A stretch of 64,000 bases of DNA from Acinetobacter pullicarnis (GTDB lineage Bacteria; Pseudomonadota; Gammaproteobacteria; Pseudomonadales; Moraxellaceae), in assembly GCF_006352475.1 (NCBI RefSeq), contig NZ_VCMZ01000003.1, forward strand, positions 70,948-134,947, in the 5' to 3' direction. Below the pieces are notes generated by a model that was not told the DNA's origin, searched no databases, and saw only the letters and a program-made list of their open reading frames with translations. A program made the translations under genes and the position numbers. Positions 8,051 to 17,070 of this stretch are shown here, one piece after another; the first letter of the stretch is position 1, and every line of letters starts with the position of its first letter.

Positions 8051-8587
8051 TCACAGAACCCTTATCCTATCAGGATTCTGCCTTCTTAAAATTGCCAAAA
8101 TTTCCTTAAACTCTTCTTTTTTCCCAAAACCAATTAAACGCTGAATCGCCATTTGAACATAGTCTAAACCATAGCGAAATAAACTCATTGAGAGTCGTCC
8201 ATGCTTCTTTATTTTTATCGCTTTTTTTTGATCATGTTGCCATTCACCCGTTAAGTAACACCAACAGAAGCTTATAGCTAACACCGCAATCAATTTTTTC
8301 ACTCGTCTAGGGTCTGTCAAGCGCGTATTTTCAAGATTAAACCCGCGTCCTTTGAGACAACTGAATAAGGTTTCAATTTCCCAGCGTAATGCATAATCCT
8401 GAATAGCATTGGCATTAAACTGAGGAGAAACGACGAGTAAAAGCTCTCCATTTTCTAACTGTAGTGCACTTATATATAGTTTCACCCGACCAACCAAAAT
8501 CCGTCGTTTACGACATTCAATTTGACCAACTTTAAGATGGCGAAATAAATCACTAATTTTATGATTCTTTCCTAAATGATTGGTGAC
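8051..8587 (-). CDS. ISAba1 transposase, second frame
   Basis: This frame (methionine-initiated part 8051-8497) carries VGRVKLYISAL, the IS4-family ALRWEIETLFSCLKGRGF region containing the catalytic Glu (Y-REK-like), and the C-terminus RRQNPDRIRVL. ISAba1 is described with two overlapping frames joined by frameshifting at a poly-A/T tract, here near 8588-8597. The break is therefore probably native, not a defect. Confidence 0.85.
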   Translation of the reverse strand, partial: VTNHLGKNHKISDLFRHLKVGQIECRKRRILVGRVKLYISALQLENGELLLVVSPQFNANAIQDYALRWEIETLFSCLKGRGFNLENTRLTDPRRVKKLIAVLAISFCWCYLTGEWQHDQKKAIKIKKHGRLSMSLFRYGLDYVQMAIQRLIGFGKKEEFKEILAILRRQNPDRIRVL

Positions 8588-9141
8588 AATGAAGTTTTTT
8601 TAACACGAATGCAGAAGTTGATGTCTTGTTCAATTAACCATGTAAACCACTGCTCACCGATAAACTCTCTGTCTGCGAACACATTCACAATACGGTCTTT
8701 ACCAAAAATGGAGATAAAGCGTTGAATCAAAGCAATGCGCTCTTTCGTATCTGAATTTCCACGTTTATTAAGCAATGTCCAAAGGATAGGTATCGCTATT
8801 CCACGATAAACGATCGCGAGCATCAGGATATTAATATTTCGTTTTCCCCATTTCCAATTGGTTCTATCTAAAGTCAGTTGCACTTTGTCGAATGAAAATA
8901 TATTGAAAATCAACCGAGAAATTTGACGATAATCGAAATACTGACCTGCAAAGAAGCGCTGCATACGTCGATAAAATGATTGTGGTAAGCACTTGATGGG
9001 CAAGGCTTTAGATGCAGAAGAAAGATTACATGTTTGCTTTAAAATAATCACAAGCATGATGAGCGCAAAGCACTTTAAATGTGACTTGTTCCATTTTAGA
9101 TATTTGTTTAAGATAAGATATAACTCATTGAGATGTGTCAT
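8572..9141 (-). CDS. ISAba1 transposase, first frame (189 aa)
   Basis: It starts MTHLNELYLILNKYLKWNKS and is 189 aa long, the recalled size of ISAba1 orf1. It contains QLTLDRTNWKWG and VNVFADREFIGEQWF, the two Asp-bearing motifs of IS4 transposases. It runs out of frame shortly after VKKTS, where the second frame takes over. Confidence 0.9.
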   Translation of the reverse strand: MTHLNELYLILNKYLKWNKSHLKCFALIMLVIILKQTCNLSSASKALPIKCLPQSFYRRMQRFFAGQYFDYRQISRLIFNIFSFDKVQLTLDRTNWKWGKRNINILMLAIVYRGIAIPILWTLLNKRGNSDTKERIALIQRFISIFGKDRIVNVFADREFIGEQWFTWLIEQDINFCIRVKKTSLSPII

Positions 9142-9152
9142 AGTATTCGTCG

Positions 9153-9180
9153 TTAGAAAACAATTATTGTGACATTATTT
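9153..9180 (+). promoter_or_regulatory. ISAba1 outward promoter
   Basis: TTAGAA (9153-9158), 16-bp spacer, TTATTT (9175-9180). These match the outward promoter of ISAba1 that activates neighbouring resistance genes in Acinetobacter. It points right, into the composite transposon, toward gor at 9958. Confidence 0.8.
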
Positions 9181-9213
9181 CAATGAGTTATCTATTTTTG
9201 TCGTGTACAGAGC

Positions 9214-9879
9214 AAATACTTACAAGCTCAGGGCATAAAAATGAGTATGTACGCTGTACGTCAGATAAAAGCGCTGAACCACCTGTATTGTAAGCGACAC
9301 AAGCGTTTTAAAAGGACTACGAATAGTGACCATAATCGAGCGATCTATGAAAACCTGCTGGAGCAACAATTCTCAATGACTAGACCAAATCAAGCATGGT
9401 CAAGTGATATTACGTACATATGGACTGTTGAAGGATGGCTGTACTTAGCAGCGGTAAAAGACCTTTACACGAAGCAAGTGGTTGGCTATAGCTTAAATGA
9501 GCGCATGACAGCACAGCTTGTTTGTAATGCGCTAAATATGGCTATTCACAATCAAAAACCAACCAAAGAACTGATTGTGCATTCAGACAGAGGAAGTCAA
9601 TATTGCAGCCATGAATATCGAAATATACTTGAGCAATATGGTTTTCAAGGTTCAATGAGCAAGCGCGGAGACTGTTACGATAATGCACCGATTGAAAGCT
9701 TTTGGGGAATACTGAAAAATGAGTTAGTGCATCATTACAACTATCAAACCAGAGAAGAAGCCAAAGCAGATATTATAAAATACATTGAATTATTTTATAA
9801 TCATCGAAGAATTCAAAAGGGTTTGGGTTTTAAGACACCAAATCAAATGGCCGAAGACTTTTATAAGTTGGCTGCCTAG
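9214..9879 (+). pseudogene. IS3-family transposase OrfB, 5'-truncated
   Basis: The frame is open from the ISAba1 junction (KYLQAQGIKMSMYAVRQIK). It contains the complete catalytic core: AWSSDITYIWTVEGWLYLAA, IVHSDRGSQYCSHEY and NAPIESFWGILKNEL. The N-terminal HTH part was removed by ISAba1. The IS right terminus, about 9890-9914 (CCAAGG...CTCCTGATAATTCAGCG), is the inverse repeat of the left terminus near 12640. Confidence 0.8.
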
Positions 9880-9957
9880 AATCTCCCAAGGGAAAGTCTC
9901 CTGATAATTCAGCGTATATCATTAACTTTTTAAATCTAAAAAACAGGAATTTCATTT

Positions 9958-11310
9958 ATGTCTAAACACTATGATTATATTGCGATTGGCGGAGGCAGTG
10001 GCGGTATTGCATCAGTCAATCGTGCTGCCATGTATGGTAAGAAATGTGCACTGATAGAAATGGGTGATATTGGTGGAACCTGTGTCAACGTAGGATGTGT
10101 TCCTAAAAAAGTGATGTGGTATTCAGCTCAAATTGCCGATGCGATTCATAAATATGGTCCTGACTATGGCTTTAATACAGAATTGAAATCCTTTAACTGG
10201 AAGAAATTAGTTGAAAACAGACAAGCCTATATCAGCCGAATACATACATCGTATGACACAGGACTAGCTAAAAATAATGTTGATGTCATTCGAGGTTTTG
10301 CAAAATTTTTAGATGCTCAAACAATTGAAGTAAATGGTGAAACGTACACAGCTGACCATATTTTAATTGCTACGGGGACTCAAGCATTCAAACCTGAAAT
10401 TGAAGGTGCTGAATATGGTATTGATTCCAATGGTTTCTTCGGATTAGAACACTTACCGAAGCGGACTGCTATTGTTGGTTCTGGCTATATTGCTGTGGAA
10501 TTGGCAGGTGTTCTTAATGCATTGGGTTCGAATGTACAATTATTTATTCGTAAACATCAGCCTTTGCGTGGATTAGATCATTTCCTTGGTAAAACACTAT
10601 TAGAGAATATGCGCAGTGAAAATATTAACGTGCATACTCATAGTCAGATTAACAAAGTGACTAAAGTTCAAGATAACTCACTTGTATTACACCTAGAAGA
10701 TGGTACAGAACATAGTGTAGATTGCTTGATTTGGGCAATTGGTAGAAAACCTGCAACTGAAGCGATCAATCTTAATAAGACTCAAGTTCAATTGAACGAG
10801 AATCGCTTTATTCATGTTGATGCATATCAAAATACAACACAGTCTGGCATTTATGCAGTGGGTGATATTACAGGTAAAGTCGAGTTAACACCTGTTGCTG
10901 TGGCAGCGGGTCGAAGACTGTCTGAACGTTTATTTAACAATAAGCCAAATGAACATTTAGATTATGAAAATATTCCGACTGTGGTGTTTAGTCACCCACC
11001 TATTGGAACAGTTGGATTAACCGAAGATCAAGCCATAGAAAAATTTGGTAAAGATGCCATCAAAATTTATAGTTCTTCCTTTACATCCATGTATACAGCG
11101 ATAACAGAACATCGACAACTCACAAAAATGAAATTAATTTGTGTAGGAACTGATGAGAAAGTGGTCGGAATTCATGGTATTGGATACGGTATGGATGAAA
11201 TTCTGCAAGGCTTTGCTGTTGCTTTAAAAATGGGAGCAACTAAAAAAGACTTCGATAACACTTTAGCAATTCATCCGACTTCTGCTGAAGAATTCGTCAC
11301 AATGCGTTAA
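9958..11310 (+). CDS. gor: Glutathione-disulfide reductase
   Basis: The 450-aa flavoprotein reduces oxidised glutathione with NADPH in the cytoplasm. Visible features are the FAD-binding GGGSGG (11-16), the redox-active pair in [13 protein letters not shown] (Cys42/Cys47), the NADPH-binding [11 protein letters not shown] followed by the basic FIRKHQPLR, the second FAD motif [11 protein letters not shown], and the C-terminal HPTSAEE with the catalytic His-Glu of the dimer partner. Length and motifs are complete. The low-GC codon use is Acinetobacter-like, unlike the high-GC genes further right. The ISAba1 outward promoter 780 bp upstream could raise its expression. Confidence 0.95.
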   Translation: MSKHYDYIAIGGGSGGIASVNRAAMYGKKCALIEMGDIGGTCVNVGCVPKKVMWYSAQIADAIHKYGPDYGFNTELKSFNWKKLVENRQAYISRIHTSYDTGLAKNNVDVIRGFAKFLDAQTIEVNGETYTADHILIATGTQAFKPEIEGAEYGIDSNGFFGLEHLPKRTAIVGSGYIAVELAGVLNALGSNVQLFIRKHQPLRGLDHFLGKTLLENMRSENINVHTHSQINKVTKVQDNSLVLHLEDGTEHSVDCLIWAIGRKPATEAINLNKTQVQLNENRFIHVDAYQNTTQSGIYAVGDITGKVELTPVAVAAGRRLSERLFNNKPNEHLDYENIPTVVFSHPPIGTVGLTEDQAIEKFGKDAIKIYSSSFTSMYTAITEHRQLTKMKLICVGTDEKVVGIHGIGYGMDEILQGFAVALKMGATKKDFDNTLAIHPTSAEEFVTMR

Positions 11311-11377
11311 TCATTGATCATCTAAAAGAGCATTTATTTATATATTTGCTCTTATTTTTATATTCTATATCCAAATT

Positions 11378-11453
11378 ATGAACTTTCAACAACTTAGAAT
11401 TATTAGAGAACTCACTCAACATAATCTCAATTTATCACAAACAGCACATGCTC
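11378..11453 (+). pseudogene. CysB/Cbl-type LysR regulator, N-terminal fragment
   Basis: About 25 codons (MNFQQLRIIRELTQHNLNLS, then QTAHA) match the start of CysB/Cbl regulators, whose first helix-turn-helix begins M-x-L-Q-Q-L-R-x-I. The frame is cut by the IS5-family element at 11454 and does not resume after it. Confidence 0.65.
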
Positions 11454-12492
11454 GGCTTTGTTGCACAAAGATTTGAAATGCAAAGCGCCCCTAATTGAGC
11501 CAAATTTAAGGCGTAACTTGGGTAAGTGGTCGACCTAATTCCGTAAATCTGTTAAGGACTGCTACACGTGCATGGATCTCATTCACTTGGCTATCAAAAC
11601 TCCTTGCACTGAGTTTATCTCCTAATAATTTGATGCAATGCATCTTAGTTTCAACCAAACTTCGCCGATGATAGCCTGACCATTTTTTCCATAGTGTCGT
11701 GCCTAAACGTTTAATTGTTCGAAGTAATTCATTTCGCTCTAGCGAGCTACTCTTTGTATCTTTCCATGGTTTCGCATTTTTTCTAGGTGGAATCACCGCA
11801 TGCGCTTGCCGATCTGCAATGACCTGACGGCATTGCTTGGTGTCATAAGCTCCATCGGTATAAACAGAGTTAATCCGCTCATCTTGTGGAATCTGATTAA
11901 GTAAATCACCAAGCACCTGTGAATCACTGACATTATTGGTTGTAAGCTGAACTGCTCGTATTTGCAGGGTTTTAGCATCTATACCAATATGAAGTTTACG
12001 CCATTGGCGACGATATTCAGGTCCATGTTTCTTGCGTTTCCATTCGCCCTCACCTAGAAACTTCATGCCTGTAGAGTCCATGAGTAGATGCAGCCCATCG
12101 CTACTTTTTTGGTAGCTGATTACAATATCAATATGCTTTTGTCTTCTACAAAGCGTGGTGTAATCTGGAGCTATCCAATTTAATCCGCAAAGTTTAATCA
12201 GACTTTGCACAAAGCCAGTGACCATACGTAAAGACAGACGGAATAAGGATTTAATCATTAAGCAGCATTGGATGGCTGCGTCGGAGTAGGTTTGATTTCG
12301 CCCTTGTTTGCCTTTTGATGGCGCATACCATTGCGTAGCAGGATCAAACCAAATGGCAATATTTCCGCGACTCATGAGTGCTCGGTTATATGCGGGCCAA
12401 TTGGTTGTGCGGTAGATTTTGTGTGTAGGCTTCTTCATTTGAAAATTATATCGCTGAAAAACCCTTTACAGATAGGTTTGTGCAACAAAGCC
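11454..12492 (-). mobile_element. IS5-family element (IS903 group, IS17-like)
   Basis: The element is 1039 bp, with GGCTTTGTTGCACAAA at both ends in inverse orientation. Outside, CTC and GTT do not match, so no duplication is visible and the flanks belong to different genes. A solo pair of similar ends lies at 38870-38980 and a worn copy of the transposase end at 53640-53790. Confidence 0.85.
11506..12438 (-). CDS. IS5-family transposase
   Basis: The 310-aa protein has the full DDE set: LLMDSTGMKFLGEGEW (first Asp), INSVYTDGAYDTKQC (second Asp) and HRRSLVETKMHCIKLLG (Glu with the Y-x2-R-x3-E-x6-K motif). N-terminal MKKPTHKIYRTTNWPAYNRA is typical of the IS17/IS903-like elements of Acinetobacter. 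It looks intact. Confidence 0.92.
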   Translation of the reverse strand: MKKPTHKIYRTTNWPAYNRALMSRGNIAIWFDPATQWYAPSKGKQGRNQTYSDAAIQCCLMIKSLFRLSLRMVTGFVQSLIKLCGLNWIAPDYTTLCRRQKHIDIVISYQKSSDGLHLLMDSTGMKFLGEGEWKRKKHGPEYRRQWRKLHIGIDAKTLQIRAVQLTTNNVSDSQVLGDLLNQIPQDERINSVYTDGAYDTKQCRQVIADRQAHAVIPPRKNAKPWKDTKSSSLERNELLRTIKRLGTTLWKKWSGYHRRSLVETKMHCIKLLGDKLSARSFDSQVNEIHARVAVLNRFTELGRPLTQVTP

Positions 12493-12640
12493 GTTTCCGA
12501 GACATTGCCTTGATTGGCTTCAATTAATTTGATGGCTTCAGCTTTAAATTCTGTGGTGTAAGTCTTGTGTTTCTTGCTCATGGTAAACTCCTGATGAGTG
12601 TGTTTAGTTTACCAAGTTAAAACCTCCTGTTTTTTCAGCA
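12493..12640 (-). mobile_element. IS3-family element, left end with orfA fragment
   Basis: The coding fragment 12493-12581 reads MSKKHKTYTTEFKAEAIKLI, then EANQGNVSE, the start of an IS3 OrfA, cut by the IS5-family element. The terminus at 12640 (TGCTGAAAAAACAGGAGG inward) pairs with the right terminus near 9914. The two pieces are in opposite orientation, so they derive from two copies. Confidence 0.75.
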
Positions 12641-13042
12641 CACATCATCCTGACCTAGAAACATCCCGTCGCAACCCGTTATCTGGTTTGGCTCCTTGGT
12701 GCTCCACGACACCAGGAACATCACGCGGCAATAGCACTTCACTTCCGTGGGTGAGCTGAACCACACCGAGTTTGGACAGCGCTCGCAAACGGTTCTGGCT
12801 TTCGGGCGGCGGCTTGCGTCCAACTCTTGCAACACCAGGCTTTGCGGTTCCTCCAGGGGAGCGAACGGTGACTCGTCCACTGGTTGCTGTTCCAGCTCGT
12901 CCAGAAAGCCCGGTTCCAATGGTTCGTCCCCGAACTCCAGCACCTCGCCCGGCTCCGGTGGTTCGTCCGCCCCTGGCGGCGTTGAGTCCATCGACGCCAG
13001 CGCCTGCGCCAGCAGCTCGTCCTCTGTCAGTTCTTCCGACAT
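12635..13042 (-). CDS. traH: TraH-like acidic protein encoded inside traI
   Basis: The 135-aa frame lies wholly within the 3' part of the relaxase gene, in another reading frame. Its first 70 residues are strongly acidic (MSEELTEDELLAQALASMD; EPPEPGEVLEFGDEPLEPGF). In RP4, traH is an acidic relaxosome-stabilising protein encoded inside traI in the same way. The C-terminus holds several cysteines (CERCPNSVWF, KCYCRVMF) and ends 6 bp into the adjacent IS3 terminus, so the last residues may be altered. Confidence 0.6.
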   Translation of the reverse strand: MSEELTEDELLAQALASMDSTPPGADEPPEPGEVLEFGDEPLEPGFLDELEQQPVDESPFAPLEEPQSLVLQELDASRRPKARTVCERCPNSVWFSSPTEVKCYCRVMFLVSWSTKEPNQITGCDGMFLGQDDVC

Positions 13043-14720
13043 TGCTTCTCTCCTTCTCTATTGCTTGTTGCAGTGATTGACGACGCTGCTCTAGGGCTGG
13101 ATCGTCGAACTTGATTGGCAGGCTTCTAATTGCCGCCGTTTGTGCAACCAGCTCCTTAAACTGATCGGAGCCGGTGATTGTGATTTTTTCCCCATAGCGC
13201 GCAGCGGCCATCCGCAAGGCAGTCTCAATGCCGTCAAAGTTGGCCCCTCTGGATAGTTGAAGTTTGCTGCCGTCATCCCGGATTGCGGATGCTCCCGCAC
13301 GGTAGATAACGGTGCCTTCTTTCGTGATGTGGTCTTGCTCAATCGGAGCGGCCTTGGCTGGCTGCTTTTGCCCTTCAGCTGCAACCGCATCCCCCTGCAA
13401 CCCCTTCACTCCTGGACGTGCGCGAAGCGCTTTCAGGGCGTCCTGGTCTCCATCCAGGGCCTTTGCTTGAAGCCAGTCAGCCCACTGCCGCGCCTTGCGT
13501 GACGTGTTGATATTTTCAATGGCTTTGATGTGCTCGGCGCGCAGGCTAGTTACTTGCTCCTGGAGCGATTTGCTTGTGCTTGCATAAAGCAGCTTCTTCG
13601 TCAGGCCAGGGGTGGCCATCAGCTTGATTGAAGAGCGCTTTAGCTTGGCCACATTCTTGGCATGCTCAATCGCCCTGTCGCGGCGATCACGGGCCGCTGC
13701 CAGCTCCTTGGCCTTCGTATGCCGTACTGCGTTCTGCTCGTCACGGAAGCGCGCATAAAGCTCTGTGGTATCTGACTTGTGCCCTACAGGATTTTTCTCA
13801 TAGCGCTTGCCACTGTCGATCTGGATAGATTGCAGGGTGGACAAGCCGCGTAGCCGGTTTTTACTGGCGGGTGGCGGGCTACGCCCTACCCGCCCGACTC
13901 CCGGCTTACGCGGGTGTGGCTTGCCTTGTTTGAGTGAGGCCCGGGTTTGCTGACGTTGATTCTCGAACGCCCCAAGGCGTTCCTCTAGCTTGCTTTTGGA
14001 CAGGTCACGGGCGACGGTGCTGGCCTTGACCATCGTGCCGGCCTGGTCGGTTATTACCAACCCATTGCCGCGCTCGCGTAGCTCCAAACCATTTTCGTGC
14101 AGCACCTGGTGCAACTCATTCCAACTCTTCGCGCCCTGGACTTGCTCCAAGCATTCGCGGCGCACCCAGCTAAGCAGGCTCTCGATGCCGGCGTGCTGCT
14201 CCATGTCGTTGGCCCGGCATTCGCTCACGCCTTTTTTACGGGCGTGGTTTACCTGCTGCAATCCGTGCTCAAGCTCCAAGCGGGCGCATATATCGCCCAG
14301 CGTCTTGAAGTCTCGATATGGCTCATGGAGCGTGTGGCGCTCAGGGTGAATCTTGTTGATCGCAATGTGGATGTGCAAACAGTCAGTGTCGTTATGCACA
14401 GCACTGACACGCTGATGATTTTGATAGCCGATTGCGCTGCACACGCGATCTTCAATGTCGCGCAGCACTTCGCTTGAAGGTTGCTCTCCCGGCGCGAGAC
14501 TTATCAGCAAGTGATAGGTCTTATCGCCTTCGGCACGGGTGTTGATCTTCTGAGTGTGCAGAACCTCATGCACCGCCCATGAAAGTTCTTCGGTCTGGCA
14601 ATTGGTGACACGAACCTGACCGACCCGCTCATTGATTCCCTGGCTGCTGGTGATGTATTTCACCAGCCCGGCGAAGCTGCTCTTCTTCGCCGAGTTCATT
14701 GGAATGCGCTTGGCGATCAT
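12645..14720 (-). CDS. traI: MOBP relaxase, TraI type
   Basis: The 691-aa protein (RP4 TraI is about 730) nicks oriT and stays bound to the 5' end through a tyrosine. MIAKRIPMNSAKKSSFAGLV is followed by KYIT, with Tyr22 at the same position as the RP4 catalytic tyrosine. Motif III is HNDTDCLHIHIAINKIHPE, with the metal-binding histidines. A middle basic region precedes an LPD7-like domain (YRAGASAIRDDGSKLQLSRG; ITGSDQFKELVAQTAA). Two proline/arginine-rich repeats follow (GVGRVGRSPPPASKNRLR and GVARVGRKPPPESQNRLR). High GC distinguishes it from the host plasmid. Confidence 0.92.
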   Translation of the reverse strand: MIAKRIPMNSAKKSSFAGLVKYITSSQGINERVGQVRVTNCQTEELSWAVHEVLHTQKINTRAEGDKTYHLLISLAPGEQPSSEVLRDIEDRVCSAIGYQNHQRVSAVHNDTDCLHIHIAINKIHPERHTLHEPYRDFKTLGDICARLELEHGLQQVNHARKKGVSECRANDMEQHAGIESLLSWVRRECLEQVQGAKSWNELHQVLHENGLELRERGNGLVITDQAGTMVKASTVARDLSKSKLEERLGAFENQRQQTRASLKQGKPHPRKPGVGRVGRSPPPASKNRLRGLSTLQSIQIDSGKRYEKNPVGHKSDTTELYARFRDEQNAVRHTKAKELAAARDRRDRAIEHAKNVAKLKRSSIKLMATPGLTKKLLYASTSKSLQEQVTSLRAEHIKAIENINTSRKARQWADWLQAKALDGDQDALKALRARPGVKGLQGDAVAAEGQKQPAKAAPIEQDHITKEGTVIYRAGASAIRDDGSKLQLSRGANFDGIETALRMAAARYGEKITITGSDQFKELVAQTAAIRSLPIKFDDPALEQRRQSLQQAIEKERSNVGRTDRGRAAGAGAGVDGLNAARGGRTTGAGRGAGVRGRTIGTGLSGRAGTATSGRVTVRSPGGTAKPGVARVGRKPPPESQNRLRALSKLGVVQLTHGSEVLLPRDVPGVVEHQGAKPDNGLRRDVSRSG

Positions 14721-14754
14721 CTGCCCGCGCCTTTTTTAGCGGCTAAAAAAAGAC

Positions 14755-15111
14755 TCATGCTTTCTTTGCCAGCTCTAAAAGAGCTGCCTGCGTTTCACCG
14801 ATCCTGTCCAGGACAACCCGGATGGTTCTGTGCAACTGCTCTTCCTCAATCCCTGCAAGTCGCTTGTCGCTCACAAGCCACATTTTCAGAAGCCCGCCTA
14901 AGCGGCCTTGATCGGCATTGACCTTGGCCAACTCCAGGACAAGGCGACTGTCGATCACGCTTTGCAGCTCATAGCCAAGGCCGACCGCCCGCATGTAAGC
15001 CGCAACGGACTTACCAGCAGCGCGGGCGCTGTCCTCAATTTTTGCTTTTTCTTCTGGCAGGACAGGCACCCGTAAATGGGTGTCCTTCCTGGTGATTTTC
15101 TTATCGTCCAT
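14755..15111 (-). CDS. traJ: TraJ-type oriT-binding protein
   Basis: The 118-aa protein begins MDDKKITRKDTHLRVPVLPE, followed by EEKAKIEDSARAAGKSVAAY, a ribbon-helix-helix fold. In RP4, TraJ binds the inverted repeat next to nic and guides TraI. It lies between oriT and traI, 34 bp before traI, as in RP4. Confidence 0.85.
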   Translation of the reverse strand: MDDKKITRKDTHLRVPVLPEEKAKIEDSARAAGKSVAAYMRAVGLGYELQSVIDSRLVLELAKVNADQGRLGGLLKMWLVSDKRLAGIEEEQLHRTIRVVLDRIGETQAALLELAKKA

Positions 15112-15139
15112 CCCGCTTTCCTTTGCGGCTTTGCCTCTG

Positions 15140-15290
15140 CTTCTGACGGCGGTAGCCGTCCAGCCTCGCAGAGCAAGATGCCCCGTTGAGTGCGAAGCGC
15201 GAATAAGGGCAAGTGAAGATAGTTAACCGGCTTGCCGGTTAGCTAACTTCACTTATCTTGCCCGGCTCTTCGAGCCGTTTAACGCCAGGT
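15140..15290. other. oriT: RP4-like origin of transfer (oriT)
   Basis: The block GGCGGTAGCC..CCAGCCTCGCAGAGCA, then CCCGTTGAGTGCGAA..GCGCGAATAAGGG, follows the RP4 oriT in order and spacing. A large inverted repeat (AAGTGAAGATAGTTAACCGG / CCGGTTAGCTAACTTCACTT, 15211-15254) is the likely TraJ target. The following TATCTTG/CCCGGCT resembles the RP4 nick region TATCCTG/CCCGGCT and places nic between 15260 and 15261 on the plus strand. Confidence 0.85.
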
Positions 15291-15456
15291 GAGTATCGCA
15301 TACAAAGCCGATTGATCCACCTCTAGGCAACGATAAAACGCAGATTAACAACGGATATAGTGAAATCGCGCAGAATCGGGCTAGAATGGGGCGTGCAAGG
15401 CTTCAATCGGTTTAGAATCGGCTTTAAATCGGGGTAATGATGGGTATGGAATCGAC

Positions 15457-15885
15457 ATGGCTAAGAGCGGCAAAAGCCTTTCTGAGCGCATAGCAGAACG
15501 TGCGCAGAAGAAGAAACAGCCAGGCCGAGCGGGTAAAAATCGGGCGGCATTTCTGGCTGTTCGGGATGAAGTACGGCAGGCCCTCGATGACGGATGGCCT
15601 GTAAAAGACGTTTGGGAAACGCTCTATGAAGAAGGTGCTATTGCCTTCCGATATGACGCTTTCATTGGGTACGTCAAGAAGCTGATTCGTCAGCCGGCAA
15701 CTGTCACCCTACCCGTACCAGTAGTGCAGGAAGCTCCAGCCAGGCCAGCAACACCGGCCAAAACACCAGCGGCCAAACCGAAGCCAACACCAGCGCCGAC
15801 CACTCCTGCGCCGGTCGTAACCAAGCCGAGCACACCGGCCAGCTTCTCGTTTGACTCAACTCCAAGGAAAGAGGATTTACTCTAA
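15457..15885 (+). CDS. traK: TraK-type oriT-binding protein
   Basis: The 142-aa protein has a basic N-terminus (MAKSGKSLSERIAERAQKKK) and a central helical part, AFLAVRDEVRQALDDGWPVK followed by DVWETLYEEG. A long Pro/Ala linker rich in TPA and PTP follows, and the protein ends STPRKEDLL. RP4 TraK wraps and bends oriT DNA and raises relaxosome formation. It is the first gene on the far side of oriT, as in RP4, and overlaps traL by one base. Confidence 0.85.
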   Translation: MAKSGKSLSERIAERAQKKKQPGRAGKNRAAFLAVRDEVRQALDDGWPVKDVWETLYEEGAIAFRYDAFIGYVKKLIRQPATVTLPVPVVQEAPARPATPAKTPAAKPKPTPAPTTPAPVVTKPSTPASFSFDSTPRKEDLL

Positions 15886-16610
15886 TGGCAAAGATCCACA
15901 TGGTTCTCCAGGGCAAGGGCGGCGTCGGCAAGTCCGTGATCGCTGCTCTGATCGCTCAATACAAAGCAAGCAAGGGCCAGGCTCCCTTGTGCCTCGACAC
16001 TGATCCGGTCAACTCGACATTCCACGGCTACACGTCTCTGAATGTTCGCCGCCTCCAGATAATGGATGGCGATGAAATCAACTCGCGCAACTTCGATAGC
16101 CTGGTCGAACTGATCGCACCGTCAAAAGATGACGTTGTGATCGACAACGGGGCCAGCTCCTTCGTGCCCCTCTCCCACTACCTGGTAACGAACCAGGTGC
16201 CGGCATTGCTGCACGAAATGGGGCATGAGCTGGTTGTTCACACCGTCATCACGGGGGGCCAGGCGCTGGTCGATACCCTGAGCGGGTTCGCCCAGCTCGC
16301 CAGCCAGTTCCCGGCCGAGGCCCGTTTCGTGGTCTGGCTCAACCCGTATTGGGGGCCGATTGAGCATGAGGGCAAGACATTCGAGCAATTGAAGGCATAC
16401 ACGGCGAACAAGGCTCGGGTTGCCGCCATCATTCAAATCCCCGATTTGAAAAAGGAAACTTACGGCCAAGACCTGAGCGACATGCTCCAGGATCGCCTGA
16501 CTTTCGATGACGCACTGGCCCTGGAATCGCTGACGATCATGACGCGCCAGCGCCTCAAGATCATCAAGGGCCAAATCTACGCACAGCTTGAAAATGTGCC
16601 CGTTCTGTAA
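15885..16610 (+). CDS. traL: TraL-type ParA-like ATPase
   Basis: The 241-aa protein starts MAKIHMVLQGKGGVGKSVIA, with a deviant Walker A (GKGGVGKS, residues 10-17) and later DDVVIDNGAS (Walker B-like). This is the SIMIBI/ParA fold of IncP TraL, whose role in transfer is minor or unclear. It is translationally coupled to traK (TAATGG) and 11 bp from traM. Confidence 0.85.
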   Translation: MAKIHMVLQGKGGVGKSVIAALIAQYKASKGQAPLCLDTDPVNSTFHGYTSLNVRRLQIMDGDEINSRNFDSLVELIAPSKDDVVIDNGASSFVPLSHYLVTNQVPALLHEMGHELVVHTVITGGQALVDTLSGFAQLASQFPAEARFVVWLNPYWGPIEHEGKTFEQLKAYTANKARVAAIIQIPDLKKETYGQDLSDMLQDRLTFDDALALESLTIMTRQRLKIIKGQIYAQLENVPVL

Positions 16611-16621
16611 GAGGTGGCGCT

Positions 16622-17056
16622 GTGAGTGATCCGGTAGATGAGCTGATTAAAGAAATCGCGGTTAAGCACAACATCGCCGTCTCCCGTGACGATCCGATCA
16701 TGGTGCTCCACACGATCAACGAGCGCTTAATGCGAGACTCTGCGAAGGCCCAACAGGACATGCTGGACACCTTCAAGGAAGAACTAGAAAGCATTGCCTT
16801 CCGGTGGGGTGCTGATGCAAAGGAAAAAGCCGAGCGCATCCTAAACGCTGCACTGACGGCAAGTCGGGAAACGATGGCCAAGGTAATGCAGGACAGCGCG
16901 AAGGCAACGGCTGATGCCGTCAAAGCCGAGGTAGATGCAGCCCTCCGCCGTGTGACCGCCCCTGTTGAAGATGCCACGCGAATCGCTCGACTCAATATCG
17001 CGGCCGCTTGCCTGGCCTTCGCGGCTGCTGCAATAGTCCTATTTGCGTCCTTGTGA
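16622..17056 (+). CDS. traM: TraM-like conjugal transfer protein
   Basis: This 144-aa GTG-started protein has a long helical, charged body (ERLMRDSAKAQQDMLDTFKE; AKVMQDSAKATADAVKAEVD) and one C-terminal membrane helix (IAAACLAFAAAAIVLFASL). It matches the third gene of the RP4 traKLM operon. A strong terminator follows 15 bp later, closing the operon. Confidence 0.75.
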   Translation: MSDPVDELIKEIAVKHNIAVSRDDPIMVLHTINERLMRDSAKAQQDMLDTFKEELESIAFRWGADAKEKAERILNAALTASRETMAKVMQDSAKATADAVKAEVDAALRRVTAPVEDATRIARLNIAAACLAFAAAAIVLFASL

Positions 17057-17070
17057 GTTGAGCCCCCACT

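Larger units (their letters stand above)
8033..9212 (-). mobile_element. ISAba1, complete
   Basis: The element is exactly 1180 bp, from CTCTGTACACGACAAATTTC to its inverse repeat ending at 9212. It contains the two overlapping transposase frames of ISAba1 on the minus strand. It forms the left arm of the composite structure. Confidence 0.95.

Noticed and set aside
8560..8600. Frameshift in ISAba1 transposase
   Set aside because: ISAba1 is described with two overlapping frames of this size and the 1180-bp length is exact, so this is the native arrangement.
12747..14477. Several long plus-strand frames opposite traI
   Set aside because: They are shadows of a GC-rich gene; only the acidic minus-strand traH-like frame has support from known gene layout.
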